Assembly: GCF_913777625.1 (NCBI RefSeq)
Contig: NZ_CAJYTI010000020.1
Span: forward strand, 248,001 to 312,000
Direction: 5' to 3'
Source of the DNA: an uncultured Sphingomonas sp.
GTDB lineage: Bacteria > Pseudomonadota > Alphaproteobacteria > Sphingomonadales > Sphingomonadaceae
DNA length: 64,000 nucleotides
Shown: in pieces, positions 1-7,362 of the stretch
How the letters are laid out: every line of letters starts with the position of its first letter
Position numbering within the stretch: position 1 is the first letter of the stretch
The notes under the pieces: generated by a model
What the model was told of the DNA's origin: nothing
The model's input: the letters and a program-made list of their open reading frames with translations, nothing else
Databases searched by the model: none
Program-made: the position numbers and the translations under genes

Positions 1-282
1 ACCGGTCATCGAGAAGAACGGTGCGCTGTCGGGCACCTTGCGATCCCAGTCGATGATGATGTCTTGCAGGGTCGCCCCTGCGGTACCGCGCTGGGCGATG
101 GCCGTGATCATCGGCAGGCAGCGTTTCACGCCGACCGTCCGTGCCGCCGCTACCACCAGTGGCTCCTTCGGCGGCGGCGCAGCCTTCGGCCCTGCGGCCG
201 CCATCTGCCCCAGCAGGAAGCCGCCAAGCGCCATCGGCACCGCCACCGTCAGCCTGGCGCGCCACACGATCCGCCCGCTCAT
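1..282 (-). CDS. Exported protein, truncated by the window edge
   Basis: The first 94 codons of a gene that continues beyond the left edge. The start ATG (complement of 280-282) overlaps the stop of the upstream DUF2827 gene as ATGA, so the two are probably translationally coupled. A basic N-terminus (SGRIVWRAR) is followed by a hydrophobic stretch (LTVAVPMALGGFLLGQMAAA) and then a Pro/Ala-rich segment, which suggests a signal peptide or membrane anchor with the rest in the periplasm. The visible mature part (KRCLPMITAIAQRG, then TLQDIIIDWD) matches no family I recognise. Its place as third gene after two glycosyltransferase-like genes suggests it belongs to the adhesin accessory set, but that is inference from context. 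Confidence 0.6.
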   Translation of the reverse strand, partial: MSGRIVWRARLTVAVPMALGGFLLGQMAAAGPKAAPPPKEPLVVAAARTVGVKRCLPMITAIAQRGTAGATLQDIIIDWDRKVPDSAPFFSMTG

Positions 283-1436
283 TGCTCCCGCTTCCGCGCG
301 ACGACCGCCTGCAGCACGCTGCCATAGGCAGCGATGTTCGCTTCCGCATCGGGATCCAGCTGCCGCAACAAGGATTGCGCCTGCGCGCGATAGGCGTCGA
401 GGTTGCGATCATGCCCCGCCAGCGCCTGGCGAAGCGCCAGCGCTCCATCCTGCGGATCGAACGAGCGGTACCGATAGCCGCAGTCGTTGAGCAGGTGCGA
501 GTTGTGGATCAGCGGAAATCCGCCGTACAGGGCTTCGTAATACACATAATTCTGGGCATTTTCCCAGTGATGCGAGACGATCGCGTCCGCCGCGCGCCCC
601 ATGACGTGGAAAATCGGAAATCGCGGCTCGAAGGTCGCCAGCCCCTGATTCACCAGGTCCATCGACCGTGCATAGGCAACGAAATCCGCCTGCTCCTTCA
701 GCGCCATGCCGTTGTACACCTGCAGGAGCTCGATCGCGTTCGGATCCTGCCGGTGGGCAACGTCGCACAACAGCAACGGCAGGTGGCAGGTCTTGACCGT
801 ACAGATGTTGGGTTCGACCACGGCCACGCGCCATCGACGCCGGCCGGGCCGATATTCGAACGGCTCCTCGACGCCTGCCTTCGCCTTCGCGCGTTCGAGG
901 AGCGTCGGATTCCACAGGTGCTGCATCACCCGAACCGGGGCACGAAAGCCGCTCCGATAATAGGGCGCGCAGGTCTTCTCGAAGGCGGGGAGCGTCCAGA
1001 TCTCGTCGTACGGCACGCCCGACATCAACAATGCGGGCGGCAATTCGAAGATCATCCGCTCGACATCGATCACGAAATCGTTTGCGACCCGCATGCCGAT
1101 GATGCGCCCGCCCCGCCCCGCAAACTGCCGGCCCCACTCGGGATCGAGCTGGGCGCTGAGCTCGATGATCACGTCAAGTTCGTTCATCGCCTCGGTGAGC
1201 GTGAGCACCGGCGCCGGCGCCTGTTGCAGGAAATCGCCGGCAGCGGCGGGATCGCCCGGCCCCCCGTTGACGATGAAACAGCGCTCGACGACCGGCGATT
1301 GCGCCAGCAGCATCAGAAGAAAATAGCAGTTCTGGAAAATGCCGTTTTCCCAGAGGGACTGGCTGCCGTCGCGGATGAACAGGGTAACCCCGACCTTGAG
1401 CCGGGGGCCGACCGCACGCGCACTCGTCGCGATCAT
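279..1436 (-). CDS. DUF2827 family protein, glycosyltransferase-like (copy A)
   Basis: 385 residues. The N-terminus (VGVTLFIRDGSQSLWENGIFQN) and the C-terminal block (SHHWENAQNYVYYEALYGG, then PLIHNS) match the neighbouring DUF2827 protein closely, so the two genes are tandem paralogues. The layout, with an N-terminal Rossmann-type start, an EPN element in the middle and a late E-x-x-QNY-x-Y-x-EA-x-x-GG motif, resembles the nucleotide-sugar binding half of GT-B glycosyltransferases. That is my reading of the pattern; the family is formally uncharacterised. No signal peptide is visible, so it probably acts in the cytoplasm. It overlaps both neighbours by ATGA. Downstream of a Ser/Thr-rich autotransporter adhesin, a role in glycosylating the adhesin or another surface structure is plausible but unproven. 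Confidence 0.8.
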   Translation of the reverse strand: MIATSARAVGPRLKVGVTLFIRDGSQSLWENGIFQNCYFLLMLLAQSPVVERCFIVNGGPGDPAAAGDFLQQAPAPVLTLTEAMNELDVIIELSAQLDPEWGRQFAGRGGRIIGMRVANDFVIDVERMIFELPPALLMSGVPYDEIWTLPAFEKTCAPYYRSGFRAPVRVMQHLWNPTLLERAKAKAGVEEPFEYRPGRRRWRVAVVEPNICTVKTCHLPLLLCDVAHRQDPNAIELLQVYNGMALKEQADFVAYARSMDLVNQGLATFEPRFPIFHVMGRAADAIVSHHWENAQNYVYYEALYGGFPLIHNSHLLNDCGYRYRSFDPQDGALALRQALAGHDRNLDAYRAQAQSLLRQLDPDAEANIAAYGSVLQAVVARKREQ

Positions 1437-2554
1437 GCGCGACGCCTTTCCGCAACCGCGACCAGGTCCAGCAGCCTGCGCGCATAGGCGTTCTGATTAT
1501 GCCGGTCGAACGGGCTGAGGCTTGCGATCTTGGTCGCCGCCGCGGCCTTGTAGGCCGGCAACTCCCGATCGTGCTCCCGGCAGGCCCGCAAGAACTGATG
1601 CGCACCGGCGGCCACGTCCGATTCCGGATAATAATATCCCACCTGCGCAAACAGAGGAGAATTGTGAATCAGTGGGTACCCCCCCGCAATTGCGTCCAGA
1701 TAAAGATAGTTCTGCGAACACTCCAGTTGATGGCTGACGACGACATTCGCCCCGCGCCCCATCACATGGGAGAAAAAGTCGCGATGATGCAGCGAGACTT
1801 TGCCATTTCGGTACAAGTTACTGCTTTCCATCAGCGCAGCGAAGGTACCGTGCTCGGCCAGATGCGCCGCGTTCATGAACCGGACGGCAGCGATGGCCTG
1901 CGGGTCGATCCGCTCGACTTCCTCCGCGATCAGGAAGGGGATGATCCCCATCTTGATGGGAGACAGATTGGGCTCGAAAATTGCGACGGTTGCCGGCTCC
2001 GAAGACAACGCCCCCTTTCGGTAGCCGAAGCTTTCCCCATCACCGGCAAAGCTCTCCACGAGGAAATTCGGTGCCCACAGATAGGGCACGATGGTGACCG
2101 GGCAGCGGTGAATGCTGCCTACCATCGCCGCGAACGGCGCGTCCTTCTCGAGCAGCCAGACCTCGTCGCAGCGATCCGGGCGGACGAAGCAGCCAGTGCG
2201 CCCGAAGGTCGTATGATCGACGATCGCGGCGTAGGGCTGCCCACAAATATGATAGGCAATGCGGCCGCCGCGGGCGCGAAACCGATCGATCCATTCGGAA
2301 TCCAGCGCGCCGGACACCTCGATCGCTACGTCGATCGAATCCATCGCGTCGCGCAGCGCCAACAGCGGAAAGCGCGCACCCGCTTCGCCTGCACCTGCCG
2401 GTACGGCGTCGTTATCACCGCAGTTCAGCAGATATACCGCTTCGACGAAGGGCAGTTGCTGGCACAGCGTGGCAAGGTGATACACGTTCTGCCCGATGCC
2501 GTTGTTCCAGATATTCTGGTCAGCCTGGGTGAAGATGGAAATCCCGATGCGCAT
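1433..2554 (-). CDS. DUF2827 family protein, glycosyltransferase-like (copy B)
   Basis: 373 residues, starting MRIGISIFTQADQNIWNNGI. It is paralogous to the next gene along its whole length: shared elements include DEVWLL/DEIWTL, W-x-PNFL, IFEPNLSP, HVMGRGAN-x-VVSHQ and QNYLYLDAIAGGYPLIHNS. The last block resembles the C-terminal donor-binding region of GT-B glycosyltransferases. It is the first gene after the terminator that follows the adhesin, 118 bp downstream of the adhesin stop. Expression therefore needs either readthrough or its own promoter, and I see no convincing promoter. It joins the following copy by an ATGA overlap. Specificity is unknown; the adhesin's STSTST repeats would be an obvious acceptor. 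Confidence 0.82.
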   Translation of the reverse strand: MRIGISIFTQADQNIWNNGIGQNVYHLATLCQQLPFVEAVYLLNCGDNDAVPAGAGEAGARFPLLALRDAMDSIDVAIEVSGALDSEWIDRFRARGGRIAYHICGQPYAAIVDHTTFGRTGCFVRPDRCDEVWLLEKDAPFAAMVGSIHRCPVTIVPYLWAPNFLVESFAGDGESFGYRKGALSSEPATVAIFEPNLSPIKMGIIPFLIAEEVERIDPQAIAAVRFMNAAHLAEHGTFAALMESSNLYRNGKVSLHHRDFFSHVMGRGANVVVSHQLECSQNYLYLDAIAGGYPLIHNSPLFAQVGYYYPESDVAAGAHQFLRACREHDRELPAYKAAAATKIASLSPFDRHNQNAYARRLLDLVAVAERRRA

Positions 2555-2580
2555 GAAATACTCGTGATGGTCCGCACGTA

Positions 2581-2624
2581 ATAATAAAAAGGGAAGTGCG
2601 GGCGGGCATGATCCCGCACTTCCC
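2581..2624 (-). terminator. Intrinsic terminator after the adhesin gene
   Basis: A perfect 12-bp stem (GGGAAGTGCGGG at 2591-2602 pairing with 2613-2624) has a 10-nt loop. Read on the minus strand it is followed by TTTTTATTATT. It lies 47 bp past the adhesin stop and before the DUF2827 genes. Confidence 0.85.
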
Positions 2625-2671
2625 CGCTCCGGAGCCGTTGGGGGACTATTCGCCCCGGAGCAGCGACGCGT

Positions 2672-5600
2672 TTACCAACCGAAGGCGATGCCGGCGCCGT
2701 ACACCGACTTGCCTCCGGAGATAGACGCACCCGCTTTCACTTTGACATTGTCGCCAATCCGACCCGTGATACCGAGGCCGACTGCCTGATATCCGTCGAT
2801 CCCGGCGACACTCATGCCGATGGAGACGCGCTGATCCGGATCGATGTCCGGGATCATCGCAATGGCCGTCGCTCCGGCGATACCGAACGAGGTCGACCGT
2901 GCGAGGTCATAGACCTGGTTCTGTACACCGGCGATCTGGTTGCCCAGCGCGGCGTTCGACCGCTCGAGCTGACCGACCGTCGCCGCATCCGATGCGGCAA
3001 TGCCGTCGGCCACGTTGGTGATGCGACGGGTCTGATCCGCCGACCCCACCGAGACCGTGTTCGGGCCGCTGGCCGTGCTGCGGTCGCCGAGCACGACGGC
3101 GCCGTCATTGCCCGCCGCGACGTTGACGTTGTTGCCCAGCACGAAGACCCCGTTCGACGCGACGGTGTTGTTGTTGCCGACGACGTAGCTTCCGTTGCCG
3201 CTGACGACGTTGGGATCGCCGATCGCGCCCGAGCTATCGCCGCTGACGACATTGGCATAGCCGATGGCAATGGACTGGTTGCCGGTCGCCTTGTTGTTGT
3301 AGCCCACGGCCGTCGCACCGCTGCCGCCGGCAACCGCGCGGAACCCGATGGCGGTCCCGTTCGTCGCTTCCGCCCTGGCGTTCGAGCCATAGGCCGTCGC
3401 ACCGTCTCCCAGTGCAGCGGAGCAAAGCCCGGTAGCCGTCGTATCGATCCCTTGCACCGTGCGACAGGACGGGGCTTCCACCGTCTTGATGGTATCCCCG
3501 CTTGCCCCGCGGGTGTTGAAGGTGTTCGAACTCTGGACACCGCCTGCGATGACGGCGACCGCCTGCGTGCCCGAGCCGACGACCGGAAGCAGCGGCGCCA
3601 GCGCGGTGCTGATGGAAGCCACATCCTGCGCCGTGGTCGTGGAGAGCGACACCAGGCCGGTCGATACCGACGCCAGGCCGGAGCTCGTGGTGGTCGAGAG
3701 GCTCACGAGACCCGAGGAAACGGTCGCAACATCGCTGGCCACGGTGCTGAGGCTGGTGGACGTCGACGTCGAGAGCGACGTGATGCCGCTGGTTGCCGCA
3801 CTCAGCCCGGTCGAGGTCGAGGTCGACAGCGACGTCACGTTGCTGTCCGTCGTGCTCAGCCCGGTCGACAGCGACGTGATGCCGCTGGTCGCCGTGCTCA
3901 GCCCGGTCGAGGTCGACGTCGACAGCGACGTGATCCCGCTGGTCGCCGCACTCAGCCCGGTCGAAGTCGACGTCGACAGCGACGTGATGCCGCTGGTCGC
4001 CGCGCTCAGTCCGGTCGAGGTCGACGTCGAGAGCGACGTGATCCCGCTGGTCGCCGTGCTCAGCCCGGTCGAGGTCGACGTCGACAGCGACGTCACGTTG
4101 CTGTCCGTCGTGCTCAGGCCGGTCGACAGCGACGTGATCCCGCTCGTCGCCGTGCTCAGCCCGGTCGACAACGACGCGATGCCGCTGGTCGCCGCGCTCA
4201 GCCCGGTCGAGGTCGAGGTCGACAGCGACGTGATGCCACTCGTCGCCGCGCTCAGGCCCGTCGAGGTCGAGGTCGAAAGTGCCGCAACGTTGCTGTCGGT
4301 AGTGCTCAAACCGGTCGACAGCGACGTGATCCCGCTGGTTGCCGCGCTCAGCCCGGTCGAGGTCGAGGTCGAAAGTGCCGCAACGTTGCTGTCCGTCGTG
4401 CTCAGCCCGGTCGACAGCGACGTGATCCCGCTCGTCGCGTTGCTCAGGCCCGTCGAGGTCGAGGCAGACAGCGCCGCAACGTTGCTGTCCGTCGTACTCA
4501 GACCGGTCGACAGCGACGTGATCCCGCTCGTCGCGTTGCTCAGGCCCGTCGAGGTCGAGGTAGACAGCGCCGCCACGTTGCTGTCCGTCGTACTCAGACC
4601 GGTCGACAGCGACGTGATCCCGCTCGTCGCATTGCTCAGGCCGGTCGAGGTCGAGGTCGACAGGCTAACCATATAGCTTGCCTGACTATTCAAGACATTG
4701 CTTTGCTGGCTGAACCGCGTCGAGGTCGAGGTCGACAGGCTCAGTAAAGTGCTGGAGTTACTAGCTAAGGTGCTTGCGTTGGAACTCAGCTTGGTCGAGG
4801 TCGAGGTCGACAGCGCCGCCAGGTTGCTGTCGGTCGTGCTCAGACCGGTCGACAGCGACACGATGCCGCTGGTCGCATTGCTCAGCCCCGTCGACGTCGA
4901 GGTCGACAATGCCGTCACGTTGCTGTTGGTCGTGCTCAGGCCAGTCGAGGTCGAAGTCGACAACGACGTGATGCCGCTGCTTGCCGCGCTCAATCCGGTC
5001 GAGGTCGAGGTCGACAGCGACGTGATCCCGCTCGTCGCCGCGCTCAGCCCCGTCGAGGTCGAGGTCGACAGAGACGTGATCCCACTGGTCGCTGCACTCA
5101 GCCCCGTCGACGTCGAGGTCGACAAGGCCGTCACGTTGCTGTTGGTCGTGCTCAGGCCGGTCGAGGTCGAGGTCGACAGCGACGTGATCCCGCTCGTCGC
5201 CGCACTCAGCCCGGTCGACGTCGAGGTCGACAAGGCCGCCACCCGGCTGTCGGTCGTGCTCAGACCCGTCGACACCGACGTGATCCGACTATCCGCACCC
5301 GACAGACCCGTCGACGTCGAAGTCGATAGCGACGTCACGTTGCTGTTGGTCGTGCTCAAACCGGTCGAGGTCGAGGTCGACAGCGACGTGATGCCGCTCG
5401 TCGCCGCGCTCAGCCCCGTCGACGTCGAGGTCGACAGCGACGTGATCCCACTGGTCGCTGCACTCAGCCCCGTCGACGTCGAGGTCGACAAGGCTGCCAC
5501 CCGGCTGTCGGTCGTGCTCAGACCCGTCGACACCGACGTGATCCGACTGTTCGCGCCCGACAGACCCGTCGACGTCGAGGTCGATAGCGACGTCACGTTG

Positions 5601-6523
5601 CCGTTGGTCGTGCTCAGGGCCGTCGAGGTCGAGGTCGACAAGGCCGTCACGTTGCCGTTGGTCGTACTCAGGGCCGTCGAGGTCGAGGTCGACAGCGAGG
5701 TGATCCCACTGGTCGCCGCGCTCAGCCCCGTCGACGTCGAGGTCGACAGCGTCGCCAGGCTGGTATTGGTATTGGCAATGCTGGTGGACAGCGAAGATCG
5801 TACCGCGAACAGCTGCCCACCATTGACCGCATATGTGCTGTTTGCCGTGAGCGCCTGAGCGGCGATATTGTTGAGTGTATTTCCGGTCACGCCCGTGATG
5901 ACGTCGGCACCTTCCTTCATCAAGGAATTAGTATTTCCCGTCTTGAAGTCGATAACCTGCTTTGTCGAATTAACTTCCACAAGGGCAAACGCACCGTTTC
6001 CATTATCCGAGTATAACTGAGCTATAGAATCCCCTATCGCCCCACCCCGCGACGAGTCAGTAAAGCAGTTATTCTGGTTGGCAGAAACCACAGAAGGATT
6101 TCTACTATCAACGGTGGCCGTATTAGTGTTTGCCGTGCCTTGCGTGCTAGCATTACCCGTCACACACAAAAGACTATATGGAGGAGTTTGAGCAAAGGCT
6201 TCCCCCGGGACCGCCACGGCGCCGGCAGCTGCAAGCATATACAGAAAGCCGGTCGAGCTCAGACTTGCCACTGTTCCCGCAGCAATCCCCGGTTCGCCCA
6301 CGGTGGGTCGCGAAAACGAAACGCGAACACCTCCAGCGGACCCGACAGCACCGACCCCCGCCTTGCGGCCGAAGACGACATACATCGACGACATCCGCAG
6401 GATCGCCATCACCCGACGGCGCATGTTCTTGCTCAGCGCCCCGTCGATTCCGACGATCCGCCCGACATTCGCACCAAGCCGCCGGCTCGATGCCGACCTT
6501 CCATTTACGCTATTCTCGTTCAC
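2672..6523 (-). CDS. Trimeric autotransporter adhesin (YadA/Hia-like, type Vc secretion)
   Basis: 1283 residues from a GTG start with a good Shine-Dalgarno (AAGGGGA, 7 nt upstream). Order: an unusually long N-terminus whose hydrophobic core (GFLYMLAAAGAVAVPGEAFA, about 92-111) is presumably the signal peptide end; a short passenger; a stalk from about 245 to 925 built of Ser/Thr-rich units (GLSAATSGITS, then LSTSTST); a YadA-type head with SVAIGxxA-like repeats (NGTAIGFRAVAGGSGATAVG, IAIGYANVVSGDS); a neck (RRITNVADG, SDAATVGQL); and a C-terminal anchor of about 75 residues ending in aromatic W. The anchor should form a 12-stranded barrel from three chains. The fibre would mediate adhesion or autoaggregation. 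It ends the cluster that starts with the GGDEF/EAL-like gene; a terminator follows. Confidence 0.95.
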   Translation of the reverse strand: MNENSVNGRSASSRRLGANVGRIVGIDGALSKNMRRRVMAILRMSSMYVVFGRKAGVGAVGSAGGVRVSFSRPTVGEPGIAAGTVASLSSTGFLYMLAAAGAVAVPGEAFAQTPPYSLLCVTGNASTQGTANTNTATVDSRNPSVVSANQNNCFTDSSRGGAIGDSIAQLYSDNGNGAFALVEVNSTKQVIDFKTGNTNSLMKEGADVITGVTGNTLNNIAAQALTANSTYAVNGGQLFAVRSSLSTSIANTNTSLATLSTSTSTGLSAATSGITSLSTSTSTALSTTNGNVTALSTSTSTALSTTNGNVTSLSTSTSTGLSGANSRITSVSTGLSTTDSRVAALSTSTSTGLSAATSGITSLSTSTSTGLSAATSGITSLSTSTSTGLSTTNSNVTSLSTSTSTGLSGADSRITSVSTGLSTTDSRVAALSTSTSTGLSAATSGITSLSTSTSTGLSTTNSNVTALSTSTSTGLSAATSGITSLSTSTSTGLSAATSGITSLSTSTSTGLSAASSGITSLSTSTSTGLSTTNSNVTALSTSTSTGLSNATSGIVSLSTGLSTTDSNLAALSTSTSTKLSSNASTLASNSSTLLSLSTSTSTRFSQQSNVLNSQASYMVSLSTSTSTGLSNATSGITSLSTGLSTTDSNVAALSTSTSTGLSNATSGITSLSTGLSTTDSNVAALSASTSTGLSNATSGITSLSTGLSTTDSNVAALSTSTSTGLSAATSGITSLSTGLSTTDSNVAALSTSTSTGLSAATSGITSLSTSTSTGLSAATSGIASLSTGLSTATSGITSLSTGLSTTDSNVTSLSTSTSTGLSTATSGITSLSTSTSTGLSAATSGITSLSTSTSTGLSAATSGITSLSTSTSTGLSTATSGITSLSTGLSTTDSNVTSLSTSTSTGLSAATSGITSLSTSTSTSLSTVASDVATVSSGLVSLSTTTSSGLASVSTGLVSLSTTTAQDVASISTALAPLLPVVGSGTQAVAVIAGGVQSSNTFNTRGASGDTIKTVEAPSCRTVQGIDTTATGLCSAALGDGATAYGSNARAEATNGTAIGFRAVAGGSGATAVGYNNKATGNQSIAIGYANVVSGDSSGAIGDPNVVSGNGSYVVGNNNTVASNGVFVLGNNVNVAAGNDGAVVLGDRSTASGPNTVSVGSADQTRRITNVADGIAASDAATVGQLERSNAALGNQIAGVQNQVYDLARSTSFGIAGATAIAMIPDIDPDQRVSIGMSVAGIDGYQAVGLGITGRIGDNVKVKAGASISGGKSVYGAGIAFGW
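3750..5790 (-). repeat. Degenerate tandem coding repeats of the adhesin stalk
   Basis: About 2 kb of 54-bp units (18 residues, GLSAATSGITSLSTSTST type) mixed with shorter 42-bp units (14 residues, GLSNATSGITSLST type). These lengths fit coiled-coil periods of 11+7 and 7+7. Neighbouring units are often nearly identical in DNA, so slippage or recombination could change the number of units without a frameshift. One interrupted, less regular stretch lies around 4680-4790. Confidence 0.9.
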
Positions 6524-6598
6524 AATAATTCCCCTTGAAACCGAACAATATGCACACCAACATAATCAAACCATACTGTCCGGCCCGACAGACAATAT

Positions 6599-7210
6599 TC
6601 ACATCGTTTTTTTATTTATTTGGTAATCAGCAAGAAGCCACGCACCACTTTTCTCGTGGAAGAATGAAAGTACCTCGGTTCTTACTTCGTTTTTCCGATC
6701 TTCGCCCTTGGCGAGCACCAGCAAGCCCACCATCACGTATTCCCCCGCTGCAGTTCCTTTTGCATTGGGGGTGTCAGCGATCATTACCTGGCTGATACTT
6801 TGCCAGTTCCGTTGCACGACTTTCCCTGAGAGCTTTTTCTGCAAGTCCGCGACGAATGCGTCGCGCGTGAACCGCGCCTTCAGGATCGGCGAGACCTCGT
6901 CGTAGATCGCGCCGGCCTTGCCGGCGGCCGCCTGACTCGAAATCTGGTTCGCGACATTCAGAAATGCGTTGGGCGACAGCCACCGATCCGCCGAATTGGA
7001 CAACGATGTCGTGGCATCCTGCCGTGCCGGCGCCGCCCCCTGCGGCGCACGCACCGCAGCAACCGCCCTAGCCTGTTCCGCACCCGGCTTTTGCCCGGCC
7101 AGATCCTGCCCAACCGCAGCCGTCCCACTGCACAGCGGAAGCAACGCGAGCAACATTCCATGACGCACAGCGATCAAGCGAGACACCCCATTTGTATTTG
7201 AAGAAATCAT
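6599..7210 (-). CDS. DUF4019-type exported protein of the adhesin operon
   Basis: 203 residues. The ATG at 7210 was chosen over an upstream in-frame Met because it overlaps the stop of the preceding 51-residue gene as ATGA. The N-terminus (LIAVRHGMLLALLPLCSGTAAVG) is a signal peptide. The mature part has the DUF4019 layout: DRWLSPNAFLNVANQISSQA, then GAIYDEVSPILKARFTRDAF, and an end with YVMVGLLVLA, EVLSFFHEKSGAWLLADYQI. This fold is a small domain of unknown function related to the NTF2-like/SnoaL type; I infer a periplasmic location. Its position just upstream of the adhesin, 75 bp away, suggests a role as a periplasmic helper for secretion or folding, which is a guess from context. Confidence 0.75.
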   Translation of the reverse strand: MISSNTNGVSRLIAVRHGMLLALLPLCSGTAAVGQDLAGQKPGAEQARAVAAVRAPQGAAPARQDATTSLSNSADRWLSPNAFLNVANQISSQAAAGKAGAIYDEVSPILKARFTRDAFVADLQKKLSGKVVQRNWQSISQVMIADTPNAKGTAAGEYVMVGLLVLAKGEDRKNEVRTEVLSFFHEKSGAWLLADYQINKKTM

Positions 7211-7362
7211 GCCGGTACCGAAAACAGTAGATGACAGATGCCGATGATCAGCCCCCACAAGAGCAGAGACAAAGGCAGGCCAAAGGCAAGTCCACGCCAG
7301 AAACGAGCACCATCGCCATCAAGATCGGGACCAAGCCCCTGCGGATCGATGTCTTCGCTCAT
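7207..7362 (-). CDS. Small single-pass membrane peptide (51 aa)
   Basis: A 51-codon gene. The acidic N-terminal part (MSEDIDPQGLGPDLDGDG) precedes one membrane segment (GLAFGLPLSLLLWGLIIGIC). Its ATG overlaps the stop of the upstream GGDEF/EAL-like gene and its own stop overlaps the start of the DUF4019 gene, both as ATGA. This double coupling is the main evidence that it is real. Function unknown; it could be an inner-membrane partner in the adhesin operon. Confidence 0.7.
   Translation of the reverse strand: MSEDIDPQGLGPDLDGDGARFWRGLAFGLPLSLLLWGLIIGICHLLFSVPA

Noticed and set aside
141..1487. 448-codon plus-strand frame
   Set aside because: It is antisense to the DUF2827 gene, which has homology to its neighbour; Arg/Pro/His-rich composition is typical of reversed GC-rich genes.
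3750..5790. Regular repeats resembling a CRISPR array
   Set aside because: The units are directly adjacent coding repeats without unique spacers, in frame within the adhesin; no cas genes are present.
3452..5858. Long open frames on the plus strand across the adhesin (405, 431 and 386 codons)
   Set aside because: They are antisense shadows of the stalk repeats: periodic VEVDVDSDVMPLVAALSP strings arise from the complement of Ser/Thr/Gly codons. No ribosome site or family match.
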